Assembly (NCBI GenBank): GCA_004556545.1
Contig: SFGO01000084.1
Coordinates: 1 to 11,011, forward strand
Source of the DNA: Clostridiales bacterium
Lineage (GTDB): Bacteria > Bacillota > Clostridia > Christensenellales > Aristaeellaceae
Length of the DNA: 11,011 nucleotides
Reading direction: 5' to 3'
Notes under the pieces: generated by a model
Seen by the model: only the letters and a program-made list of their open reading frames with translations
Told to the model about the DNA's origin: nothing
Databases searched by the model: none
Translations under genes and position numbers: made by a program
In this document: positions 1 through 6,558 of the stretch, in pieces
Layout of the letters: each line of letters begins with the position of its first letter
Position numbering within the stretch: the stretch's first letter is position 1

Positions 1-130
1 TCAGGCCTATAATCGCTTCGGCAGGCAGAAAATGCTATACCGCTCCCGCTATCATTCCTCTTCTGTTCCTTTCTCCCTCTTTGATTTCTTTTAAATCCTT
101 TTTTGGACACTCCCTTTTTTCAAAATTCTC

Positions 131-159
131 TTGACACGCCTGCCGGACTCTGCTACAAT
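131..159 (+). promoter_or_regulatory. sigma-A promoter of the maltodextrin operon
   Basis: A perfect -35 hexamer TTGACA (131-136) and a -10 hexamer TACAAT (154-159, five of six matches) are separated by exactly 17 bp. Transcription should start near 165-167, just before the operator at 171. The upstream stretch 1-130 is pyrimidine-rich and contains no gene that I can support. This promoter probably drives the regulator and, by read-through, the four downstream genes. Positions and spacing are seen directly; activity is inferred. Confidence 0.85.
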
Positions 160-170
160 CTCCTCGTAAG

Positions 171-182
171 GCAATCGGTTGC
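171..182. promoter_or_regulatory. LacI-family operator O1 (near-palindrome)
   Basis: GCAATCGGTTGC is a 12-bp palindrome with one imperfect pair and a central CpG step, the usual form of LacI/MalR-type operators. It begins 11 bp after the -10 hexamer, so a bound repressor would block initiation or early elongation. It sits 40 bp before the regulator start codon, which suggests autoregulation. A second copy occurs at 1268-1279, and similarity continues into the right flank (GCG, then AAACAA). The assignment to the neighbouring regulator is an inference from position. Confidence 0.7.
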
Positions 183-210
183 GTAAACAATCTCAATGCT
201 TCATTCGTTC

Positions 211-215
211 GGAGG
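211..215 (+). promoter_or_regulatory. ribosome binding site deciding the regulator start
   Basis: GGAGG lies 7 nt before the ATG at 223. An in-frame ATG at 196 would add nine residues, but it has no ribosome binding site and would put the N-terminus well ahead of the helix-turn-helix, so 223 is preferred. Confidence 0.8.
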
Positions 216-222
216 CGCTTCC

Positions 223-1221
223 ATGGCAGCAACCATTCACGATGTGGCCCGGCTGGCGGGGGTCAATTCTTCTACGGTTTCCCGGGTGCTGAACGGCAAA
301 GTGACCGTTCTGGATGAAACCAGAGAGAAGATCTACGCCGCCATGCAGGAGCTGGATTATCATCCCAACAGCTTGGCGCGCAGCCTGGCCAACGGTCAGA
401 GCGGCGCCATCGGCGTGGTGGTGGATGCGAAGGATGCGGAAGCCTTCAGCAACGTGTTTTTTAACAGGAGCCTCTTTGCCATCGAGCAGGTGGCGCAGGA
501 ACGGGGCTATCACGTGATTCTGGCCAACGGGGCCAAGCGCGCAGGCGGCGCGGCCAGCATTGAAAAGCTGATCCTGGAACATAAGGTGGACGGCCTGATT
601 CTGCCGCCCTCCACCATTCAGCCCTCTTTGATGAAAAGCATTCACGCCTTTCCCTGCGTTGTGCTGGGCCAGCCGGAAACCGCCGCTCAGGAGCTGAGCT
701 GGGTGGATCTGAACAACGCCCAGGGCGCGGAGCTGGCGGTGAAGCATCTGCTGGAAAAGGGATATCGCCGTATCGGTTATCTGGGCAGCAACGCCCGCAA
801 TGGATTCAGCAAACGCCGCGTCAAAGGCTACGAACAGGCCCTTTCCTCGCAGCAGCCCTGCATTTATCCTACCGACGGCACGGCGGAACAGGCCATGCAG
901 CAGGCAATGGAAGCGCTGCGGGGCGCGGAGCACCCCGACGCCTTTGTCTGCAACGATAACCTGACCGCGTTCGGCCTGCTGAAGGCCGTTCACGCCTGCG
1001 GACTTGGCTGCCCCCGGGATGTCGGCATTGTGACGTTTGATAATTATCCGCTGGCCGAGTTTACGGATCCGGCCCTGACCTCCGTGGATGTGGATACCGC
1101 CCTTCTGGGCGAACAGGCCGCCCGCCTGTTGTTTCAACAGATAGACCATCATACGCCGAACCAGCAGATCGTTCTGGGAACCACACTGGTGGAGCGCATT
1201 TCAAGCGATAGGATGGAATAA
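223..1221 (+). CDS. LacI-family transcriptional regulator (MalR-like)
   Basis: This is a 332-residue DNA-binding repressor of the LacI/GalR family, normal in length. The N-terminal helix-turn-helix covers about residues 4-24 (ATIHDVARLAGV, then STVSRVLN). It is followed by the hinge helix with the motif RSLANGQS; Leu55 is the residue that in LacI wedges into the central CpG of the operator. The rest is a periplasmic-binding-protein-like effector domain, with stretches such as YRRIGYLG and DAFVCNDNLTAFGLL typical of the family. The start at 223 is chosen because of the GGAGG at 211-215. The stop lies 2 nt before the GH13 start, so the two are transcribed together and probably translationally coupled. 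From the neighbouring genes the effector is likely maltose or a maltodextrin, but the sequence does not show this. It probably represses its own operon through the operators at 171 and 1268. Confidence 0.95.
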   Translation: MAATIHDVARLAGVNSSTVSRVLNGKVTVLDETREKIYAAMQELDYHPNSLARSLANGQSGAIGVVVDAKDAEAFSNVFFNRSLFAIEQVAQERGYHVILANGAKRAGGAASIEKLILEHKVDGLILPPSTIQPSLMKSIHAFPCVVLGQPETAAQELSWVDLNNAQGAELAVKHLLEKGYRRIGYLGSNARNGFSKRRVKGYEQALSSQQPCIYPTDGTAEQAMQQAMEALRGAEHPDAFVCNDNLTAFGLLKAVHACGLGCPRDVGIVTFDNYPLAEFTDPALTSVDVDTALLGEQAARLLFQQIDHHTPNQQIVLGTTLVERISSDRME

Positions 1222-1223
1222 GC

Positions 1224-2888
1224 ATGAATTTTGCCGCGATCAAGCATGAATCTCTTTTATTGTTTAGGCAACCGGTTGCGCGAAACAAAGTGCGCTTCCG
1301 GCTGCTGACCGCCCGGGACGATCTTTCCGAATGCCGGATGATTTATTGGAAGCGTTCCGAGCCGGAAAGGCGCTGGACGCAGCCGCTCATGCTCCGGGCG
1401 CAGGATCAGACTTCCGCCGAATGGCTGGCGGAAGTAACCCGGTCGGAAGAGATCCATTATCTGAAGTATTTCTTTTTCCTGAAGAACCGGCAGGGCGGCG
1501 AGGCCTATTACTGCGAGCACGGCTTTTCCGAACGGGAACCGCAGACGGGCTTTTTTGAGCTGCTGCAGGTCAATCCCGGCGACGTGCCCTGTCCGCCGGA
1601 ATGGGCACGTGGGTTGGTCTATTACCAGATTTTCCCGGAACGTTTCTGCCGAAGCGGCCTGCGTCCGAACAGGCATCCCTTGGACGACTGGAACGCCCGG
1701 CCTACCCGGGAAAATTATCTGGGCGGCGATCTGGCGGGCATCCGGCAGAAGCTCCCGTATTTGCAGGAGCTGGGCGCGGAGTGCCTGTACCTGACCCCGA
1801 TCTTCGCCGCCGACTTTAATCATAAGTATGCCACGACGGATTATTTCGCCATCGACCCGGATTTTGGGACGGAGGATGAGCTGACGGCGCTGGTGCAGGA
1901 GGCGCACAGTCGGGGGATCCGGATTCTGCTGGATGGAGTGTTCAATCATTCCGGCGTGCATTTCGCGCCCTTTCAGGACATGCTGGCGCAGGGGGAAGCC
2001 TCCCGCTACCGGGATTGGTTCTTCCCCAAGCGGTTTCCCATCGCCATGGATGCGGCCTGTTACGAATGCGTGGGCGATTATCCCTATATGCCCCGCCTGA
2101 ATACGGGCAATCCCGAAGTGCAGGATTTTGTTCTTTCTGTCATGCGGTACTGGATTCAGCGCTGCGGCGTGGACGGCTGGCGGATGGATGTGGCCGACGA
2201 GCTGGATACGGCCTGTGTGCAGTTTTTGCGCCGCCGCCTGAAAGCGGAATTCCCGCAGGCGCTGCTGCTGGGGGAGACGTGGGGCGACGCGGCGCGGATG
2301 CTCTGCGGGGGCGATCAGTTCGACAGCGTGATGAACTATCTGTTCCGGGACTGTATGGTGGATTACTTCGCTCACGGCTCCATCGATGAAAGGCAGCTGG
2401 ACGAGCGCTTGCAGCATATGCGGATGAAGTACCCGGAGGAAACTTGTCAATATCTGTATAACTGCCTTTCCAGCCACGATACCGCCCGCTTCCTGACGGA
2501 GGCTCGGGGCGAAAAATGGCGGCTGAAGCTGGCGCTGGCGTTTCAGATGCTCTATCCCGGCTGCCCGGCCCTTTATTACGGCGAGGAAATCGGCATGGAG
2601 GGCGAAAACGACCCCGGTTGCCGGGGCGGCATGGCGTGGGAGCGGCAGGACGAAGAGCTGCTTGGTTGGGTGAAGAGGCTGATCCGGTTCCGCCGCCAGC
2701 ATGAAGCCGTCCGCAGGGGAGCGTACCGCACCCTTCTGGCCGACCCGGACAAAAAGCTCTTCGCCTTTGAGCGCCGGACGGACGGCGAAACGATCACCGT
2801 GATTTTCAACAGCGGCGATCAACCTCAGGACTTCGCGGCGGAGGCCGGGACGATCCCGGCTCACGCCGTCAAGATCATTCCATCATAA
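1224..2888 (+). CDS. GH13 alpha-glucan hydrolase, neopullulanase/cyclomaltodextrinase-like
   Basis: This 554-residue glycoside hydrolase family 13 enzyme should cleave alpha-1,4 (and perhaps alpha-1,6) links of imported maltodextrins, cyclodextrins or pullulan fragments. No signal peptide is seen, so it acts in the cytoplasm. The N-terminal roughly 120 residues resemble the CBM34-type domain of neopullulanases. The barrel follows, with DGVFNH at 237-242, GWRMD at 318-322 (nucleophile Asp322), GETWG at 350-354 (acid/base Glu351) and SHD at 417-419 (Asp419). The spacing agrees with characterised neopullulanases. MPRLN, a variant of the MPKLN fifth region, marks the neopullulanase subfamily over oligo-1,6-glucosidases. 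The length is slightly below the usual 580-590. The start at 1224 has only a weak GGA-type ribosome binding site and probably depends on coupling with the regulator stop. Codons 16-19 lie over a perfect copy of the operon operator. The exact substrate (maltogenic amylase, neopullulanase or cyclomaltodextrinase) cannot be told apart by eye. Confidence 0.93.
   Translation: MNFAAIKHESLLLFRQPVARNKVRFRLLTARDDLSECRMIYWKRSEPERRWTQPLMLRAQDQTSAEWLAEVTRSEEIHYLKYFFFLKNRQGGEAYYCEHGFSEREPQTGFFELLQVNPGDVPCPPEWARGLVYYQIFPERFCRSGLRPNRHPLDDWNARPTRENYLGGDLAGIRQKLPYLQELGAECLYLTPIFAADFNHKYATTDYFAIDPDFGTEDELTALVQEAHSRGIRILLDGVFNHSGVHFAPFQDMLAQGEASRYRDWFFPKRFPIAMDAACYECVGDYPYMPRLNTGNPEVQDFVLSVMRYWIQRCGVDGWRMDVADELDTACVQFLRRRLKAEFPQALLLGETWGDAARMLCGGDQFDSVMNYLFRDCMVDYFAHGSIDERQLDERLQHMRMKYPEETCQYLYNCLSSHDTARFLTEARGEKWRLKLALAFQMLYPGCPALYYGEEIGMEGENDPGCRGGMAWERQDEELLGWVKRLIRFRRQHEAVRRGAYRTLLADPDKKLFAFERRTDGETITVIFNSGDQPQDFAAEAGTIPAHAVKIIPS
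1268..1279. promoter_or_regulatory. second LacI-type operator O2 inside the GH13 gene
   Basis: GCAACCGGTTGC is a perfect 12-bp palindrome that differs from the operator at 171 by one base, and the right flank (GCG, then AAACAA) is also shared. It lies 44 bp inside the GH13 coding region. The two operator centres are 1097 bp apart. It could be an auxiliary operator for looping, a roadblock, or part of an internal control region; TTGCCG (1231-1236) and TTTTAT (1255-1260), 18 bp apart, form a weak promoter-like pair just before it. The palindrome is seen; function is inferred. Confidence 0.55.
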
Positions 2889-2895
2889 AAGGAGG
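2887..2895 (+). promoter_or_regulatory. strong ribosome binding site of the binding protein gene
   Basis: AAAAGGAGG overlaps the GH13 stop codon and ends 7 nt before the ATG at 2903. It is the strongest such site in the operon, which fits the need for high expression of a solute-binding protein. Confidence 0.75.
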
Positions 2896-2902
2896 AAAAA
2901 CC

Positions 2903-4156
2903 ATGTCTACCATCAAAAAAATTCTGGCGATCCTGCTCAGTGCCGTGCTTTGCTTGGCGGCGTTCACTGCCCTGGCGGAATCGTCAGAAACCCCTGTGAC
3001 CATCAATTTCTGGCACCATTACAGCGCACAATCGGCGGAAAATGAGACCCTGATGAACGATCTCATTCCCAAGTTTGAAAGCGAAAACCCCGGGATCAAG
3101 GTCAACGCTGTGTCTCACGAATGGGCGGAGCTGCACGATAAGATTCTGGTCAGCGCCAGCTCCCAGAGCCTGCCGGACGTGGCCCGCTGCGACATCGCCT
3201 GGCTGCCCGAATTCCAGAAAATGGGCGTGCTGGTGGCGCTGGACGAGGCCATGCCCGACTTCGCGGACGTAAGCGCCGCCCTGCTGGACAGCGCCATGTC
3301 CACCGCGAAAATCGGCGGCCATTACTACGCGCTGGCCCTGAACACCAACAGCAAGATCCTGTTCTACAACACCGCCATGCTGGAAGCGGCGAATGTGGCC
3401 GTTCCCACCACCATGGACGAGTGGGTGGCCGCCGTGCGCGCCCTGTCCGGCGCCAATGCCAACGGCCAGCAGGTCTGGGGCTGGAACGAGCCCGCCCTTA
3501 GCGGCTGGAACATCTGCCCCTTCATCTGGAGCTTCGGCGGCAGCCTGACCAACGAAGACCAGACCGTGGCGACCGGCTACATCAATTCCGAAGCGACCGT
3601 CAAGGCGGTGGATACCTTTGCTGCGCTGGTGAAGGAAGGCGCTCTGACCGGCTTCAACAGCGGCGACATCCCCATGACCGACGGCTTCGGCACCGGCCGC
3701 TACGCCATGATGCTGGAAGGCCCCTGGAAGACCGCCGAGCTTTCCGGCGCGTATCCTGACGTTGCCTATGGCACCGCGCCCATTCCCGCGGGCGAGGGCG
3801 GCAGCGTTTCCGTGCTGGGCGGCGAGGACATTGCCATGTTCAACACTGCCAATCAGGAAGCTGCCTGGAAGTTCATGCAGTTCATGACCAGCGAATACGC
3901 CGAGACGGCGATGGCTCAGTGCGGCCAGATCCCCGTCAACAAGGCGGCGCTGGAAAGCGATACCGTGAAGAACGCTTCTTACGCGCCCTTCATCGAGGCC
4001 ATTCAGACGGCCAAGGCTCGGCCTACGGTGGCGGCCTGGAGCGAGATGGACAACGAACTGACCAACGCCATGACCGCCGTTGTCAGCGGCGAAAAGACTG
4101 CTCAGGAAGCCATGGACGAACTGGCCGTTGTCTTTGACCAGCTGCTGGCCCAGTAA
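2903..4156 (+). CDS. ABC transporter sugar-binding protein (maltodextrin type, SBP family 1)
   Basis: This 417-residue extracytoplasmic binding protein would capture the sugar and hand it to the two downstream permeases. Residues 1-25 form a Sec signal peptide: Lys5-Lys6, a hydrophobic core, then the ALA site before Glu26. The mature part begins with a beta-strand and FWHHYS, followed by NDLIPKFESENPGIKV, typical of bacterial solute-binding protein family 1. Later stretches such as NTNSKILFYNTAMLEAANV and GRYAMMLEGPWK are also characteristic. No lipobox is evident: Cys17 is preceded by AVL, which does not fit the usual small residue before the cysteine. That is odd for a Gram-positive binding protein, which is normally a lipoprotein. 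The substrate is inferred as malto-oligosaccharide from the neighbouring GH13 enzyme; the family alone also covers other sugars. Confidence 0.93.
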   Translation: MSTIKKILAILLSAVLCLAAFTALAESSETPVTINFWHHYSAQSAENETLMNDLIPKFESENPGIKVNAVSHEWAELHDKILVSASSQSLPDVARCDIAWLPEFQKMGVLVALDEAMPDFADVSAALLDSAMSTAKIGGHYYALALNTNSKILFYNTAMLEAANVAVPTTMDEWVAAVRALSGANANGQQVWGWNEPALSGWNICPFIWSFGGSLTNEDQTVATGYINSEATVKAVDTFAALVKEGALTGFNSGDIPMTDGFGTGRYAMMLEGPWKTAELSGAYPDVAYGTAPIPAGEGGSVSVLGGEDIAMFNTANQEAAWKFMQFMTSEYAETAMAQCGQIPVNKAALESDTVKNASYAPFIEAIQTAKARPTVAAWSEMDNELTNAMTAVVSGEKTAQEAMDELAVVFDQLLAQ

Positions 4157-4166
4157 CTCATCATAC

Positions 4167-4200
4167 CGTTTTCCCATGGGAAAGTCAATCCCGGAAAACG
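4167..4200 (+). promoter_or_regulatory. alternative small stem-loops after the binding protein gene
   Basis: TTTCCCATGGGAAA (4170-4183) is a perfect 14-bp palindrome. Overlapping it, CGTTTTCC (4167-4174) can pair with GGAAAACG (4193-4200). The two pairings use the same bases, so only one can form at a time in the transcript. It begins 10 nt after the stop codon of the binding protein gene. The role is unknown; an RNA processing or stability element is possible. Confidence 0.4.
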
Positions 4201-4205
4201 TTGCA

Positions 4206-4248
4206 GGGCGCTGCCTGCGGGCGGAGAACCCGCCTGCGGGCAGCGCCC
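4206..4248 (+). promoter_or_regulatory. GC-rich intergenic hairpin between binding protein and permease genes
   Basis: GGGCGCTGCC (4206-4215) pairs perfectly with GGCAGCGCCC (4239-4248), and an inner GCGGG/CCCGC stem can form above it. No run of T follows, so it is not a classical terminator. In many sugar ABC operons a structure at this place protects the 3' end of the binding protein mRNA or partly blocks read-through, giving more binding protein than permease. The structure is seen; the role is inferred from that precedent. Confidence 0.6.
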
Positions 4249-4273
4249 GAAGCATCCAAGGAGGCGATTCTCT

Positions 4274-5158
4274 ATGGTTCTGAAGTCCCGTCTAAACCGC
4301 GTCCAGCTGGCCGTTCTGCTGCTGCCCGGGCTGTTCATCTTTGGGATGTTCACCGTTTATCCCATTTTCCGGCTGCTGTGGATGAGCTTCTGCGACTGGA
4401 GCTTTGCCTCCATGCTGACCCAGCCCTTTATCGGGCTGCAAAATTATCGGGACGTATGGGGCGACGGCACCTTCTGGACAGTGTTCGTCAACAGCATCGT
4501 TTATACGCTGGTCACGGTGCCCGGGCAGATGATCCTGGGCCTGTTCACGGCGGTGCTGATCAACGGCATCCGAAAGGGGAGCGTGACCTTCCGCGTCATC
4601 AACTACCTGCCCGTCATTACGTCGTGGGTGATTGCGTCGCTGGTATTTCGGTACATATTCAATACGGAAGGGCTTTTGAACTATCTGCTGACCAACGTGC
4701 TCCACGTGACGGCCTCCAACACCCGCTGGCTGGACAGCCGTTGGGGCGGCATGACCGTCGCCATGATTCTGGGCATCTGGAAGGGCGTGGGCTGGAATAT
4801 GGTGGTGTTTCTGGCGGCTCTGCAGCAGGTGCCCATGGACCTGTATGAGGCGGCGGAAATGGACGGCTGCGGCGCGTGGAAAAAGTTCTGCAACGTCACC
4901 CTGCCCTGTATTCGGGGCACCATTCTGTTTGCGCTCATCATGCTGACCATCGGCGGCTTCAACGTGTTTACTTCCATTAAGATGATCACCGGCGGCAAAC
5001 CGGCCCATCAGACCGATACGCTGCTTACCTGGATGTATTACAAGGCGTTCAGCACCGGCAAATTCGGCTATGCGGCCGCGCTCAGCTTCATTATGGCTTT
5101 CTGCCTGGGCCTTCTGGCGATCCTCCAGTTCAAGACCATGAAAAACAAGGACGCCTAG
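4274..5158 (+). CDS. ABC sugar transporter permease, MalF/UgpA-like
   Basis: This 294-residue inner-membrane subunit forms the channel together with the next gene product. About six membrane helices are visible, near residues 11-33, 67-95, 107-128, 159-182, 215-237 and 262-285. The EAA loop that contacts the ATPase starts at Glu192 (EAAEMDGCGAWKKF, then a conserved LP). It has the short form common in Gram-positive bacteria, without the extra periplasmic loop of E. coli MalF. The ATG at 4274 follows AAGGAGG (4258-4264) by 9 nt. The gene ends 10 nt before the second permease. No ATPase gene lies nearby, so a shared MsmK-type ATPase encoded elsewhere is likely. Confidence 0.94.
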   Translation: MVLKSRLNRVQLAVLLLPGLFIFGMFTVYPIFRLLWMSFCDWSFASMLTQPFIGLQNYRDVWGDGTFWTVFVNSIVYTLVTVPGQMILGLFTAVLINGIRKGSVTFRVINYLPVITSWVIASLVFRYIFNTEGLLNYLLTNVLHVTASNTRWLDSRWGGMTVAMILGIWKGVGWNMVVFLAALQQVPMDLYEAAEMDGCGAWKKFCNVTLPCIRGTILFALIMLTIGGFNVFTSIKMITGGKPAHQTDTLLTWMYYKAFSTGKFGYAAALSFIMAFCLGLLAILQFKTMKNKDA

Positions 5159-5168
5159 GAGGCAGATT

Positions 5169-6020
5169 ATGAAAAAGAACGCTCTTCGGAAACTTCGTGC
5201 GAATTTCCTTCGCTATCTGCTTCTGGCGATTGGCACGGTCGTCTGCACCCTGCCGATGATTTACATGATCTCCACCTCTCTTCGGCCCAACGGTGCGCTG
5301 TATGAATATCCGCCCCGTTTTTTCCCAAAATGGGAGGCGCTGACCCTTGAAAATTATCAGTACATTCTGTCGCAGAGCAAGTTTTATCTGAATTTTCTCA
5401 ATTCGGTTTTCGTGTCCCTGAGCTCCGTGGTGCTGGCGGCGCTGGTGTCTTCGGCCATGGCGTTCGTGATGGGGAAGTTTCACTTTCGGGGCAAAAAGCT
5501 GCTGTTTGGCTTTATCATTCTGACGATGATTATTCCCGGCACCACCATGATCGTACCGCAGTTCGAGCTGGCGACCCGGCTGGGGCTGGTGAACAAGCTG
5601 GCCGGGCTGATCCCCTTCTATGTGGCGTGGGTCATCCCTTTTTCCACCTTCATGATCAAGGGCTTTATGGAGGGCATTCCTGACGAGATCACCGAGGCCA
5701 CCTACATCGACGGCGCCAGCGTGATGACGGTTTATGGAAAAATCGCCCTTCCGCTGGCAGCCCCGGCCATTGCATCCGTCAGCATCTTCAATTTTCTTAC
5801 CGCGTGGGAGGAGTACCCTTGGGCCAACACGGTCATCAACGATACCGATCTGCGCACCCTGCCCATTGCCATCGCGGGCTTTTTCGGGCAGCATCAGTTC
5901 ACTCAATGGGGTTATGTGTTCGCCATGTCTGTGTTGACATTGATCCCGGTGGTGATCGTATTCATTACCTGCCAGCGGTTCTTTGTGCAGGGCCTGACGG
6001 CCGGAAGCGTAAAGGGCTGA
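5169..6020 (+). CDS. ABC sugar transporter permease, MalG/UgpE-like
   Basis: This 283-residue second permease is the partner of the preceding protein in a carbohydrate uptake type 1 importer. It starts with a short basic N-terminus, has about six hydrophobic helices, and carries the EAA motif at Glu176 (EATYIDGASVMTVYGKI, then LPL). The C-terminus ends in QGLTAGSVKG, a typical tail of MalG-like permeases. The ribosome binding site AGGAGG (5157-5162) overlaps the stop codon of the upstream permease, 6 nt before the ATG, so translation is probably coupled. It is the last gene of the operon. Confidence 0.94.
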   Translation: MKKNALRKLRANFLRYLLLAIGTVVCTLPMIYMISTSLRPNGALYEYPPRFFPKWEALTLENYQYILSQSKFYLNFLNSVFVSLSSVVLAALVSSAMAFVMGKFHFRGKKLLFGFIILTMIIPGTTMIVPQFELATRLGLVNKLAGLIPFYVAWVIPFSTFMIKGFMEGIPDEITEATYIDGASVMTVYGKIALPLAAPAIASVSIFNFLTAWEEYPWANTVINDTDLRTLPIAIAGFFGQHQFTQWGYVFAMSVLTLIPVVIVFITCQRFFVQGLTAGSVKG

Positions 6021-6048
6021 TGGGAATAGCAGAAAAAGATTCAAAGAC

Positions 6049-6074
6049 AGCGGCATGGCTTCGGCCATGCCGCT
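6049..6074 (+). terminator. UUCG-capped hairpin after the permease operon (terminator-like)
   Basis: An 11-bp perfect stem AGCGGCATGGC/GCCATGCCGCT is closed by the very stable C(UUCG)G tetraloop, starting 29 nt after the stop of the last permease gene. No T-run follows on the + strand (CAGTCTGTCG instead), so it is not a textbook intrinsic terminator. On the - strand the following bases are somewhat T-rich (TCTTTGAATCTTTTTCT), so it could also end transcripts from the right. It may instead belong to the repeat-like block that follows. Confidence 0.5.
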
Positions 6075-6110
6075 CAGTCTGTCGAAAAACCCCATATTGG
6101 CCGTTGTCGC

Positions 6111-6233
6111 CCGCAAACAGCGCTTTGCGGCCCGCCCCGCCGCATGTCTGCGGCCAAGCCCTGCGCTACGCTGGTGCTTGGCTACGCGCTTCATGGCTTT
6201 CAGCCATTTCTGGCGCTAGTCGGCCTTCGGCCG
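6111..6233. repeat. cluster of five consecutive short hairpins, no gene
   Basis: Five inverted repeats follow each other: CCGCAAA/TTTGCGG (6111-6130), GCCGCA/TGCGGC (6139-6154), GCCAAGC/GCTTGGC (6153-6182), ATGGCT/AGCCAT (6193-6207) and CGGCC/GGCCG (6221-6233). Open frames across the block have no recognisable protein content. The density suggests a dispersed palindromic repeat or a structured transcript. No family could be assigned. Confidence 0.4.
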
Positions 6234-6283
6234 TCGGACTGTGCATCCTTAAGCTGGTTTGCGGGGAAAGTGCTGCGTCATAA

Positions 6284-6558
6284 GGGTTATCTATAACCCC
6301 GGCAGGCACCGTAGGGGAGTGGGTGCCCAGTGGACACAACCGCCGCAGGCGGTTAGCGATCCACAGACGTGACACGAAACAAGCTGGGACTACGGCAGTA
6401 GTCCTCCGCGATGATTGGGCGGCAGCAGTACTTCCTGCACCTCCACTTTTTTGACACTCTGAATCCCTTTCGGAACGAAAGAGCGCATTTCTATAACAAA
6501 GGAGAACTCGACTATGGCAAGATGGCGGTGTCAACCAACCGTCACAGTCGAGTCCTCC
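6284..6558. ncRNA. possible structured RNA or repeat between convergent genes
   Basis: At least seven stems occur in about 275 nt: GGGTTAT/ATAACCC (6284-6299), GGCACC/GGTGCC (6305-6327), AACCGCC/GGCGGTT (6338-6354), GGACTAC/GTAGTCC with a GGCA loop (6387-6404), CTTTCG/CGAAAG (6467-6481), a 13-bp stem GGAGAACTCGACT/AGTCGAGTCCTCC with one A-C mismatch (6501-6513 with 6546-6558), and an inner GGCGGT/ACCGTC stem (6524-6543). The 11-mer AGTCCTCCGCG occurs at 6400-6410 and 6551-6561, each time at or over the 3' arm of a stem. I looked for marks of RNase P RNA, tmRNA, SRP RNA and group II intron domain V and found none. Strand and function are unknown. Confidence 0.3.

Noticed and set aside
1257..2864. 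Long open frame (535 codons) on the - strand opposite the GH13 gene
   Set aside because: It mirrors a GC-rich gene with clear catalytic motifs; the translation is rich in His, Arg, Ala and Gly with no domain, as expected of an antisense shadow.
3075..3090. Catabolite-repression (cre-like) sequence TGAAAGCGAAAACC
   Set aside because: Only a partial match, two fixed positions wrong, and deep inside the binding protein coding region; no better cre was seen near the promoter.
2984..4255. Open frame of 423 codons on the - strand opposite the binding protein gene
   Set aside because: Shadow of a strongly supported secreted protein gene; no ribosome binding site or recognisable protein content.
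6451..6479. Promoter from the perfect TTGACA at 6451-6456
   Set aside because: No acceptable -10 hexamer lies 16-18 bp downstream.
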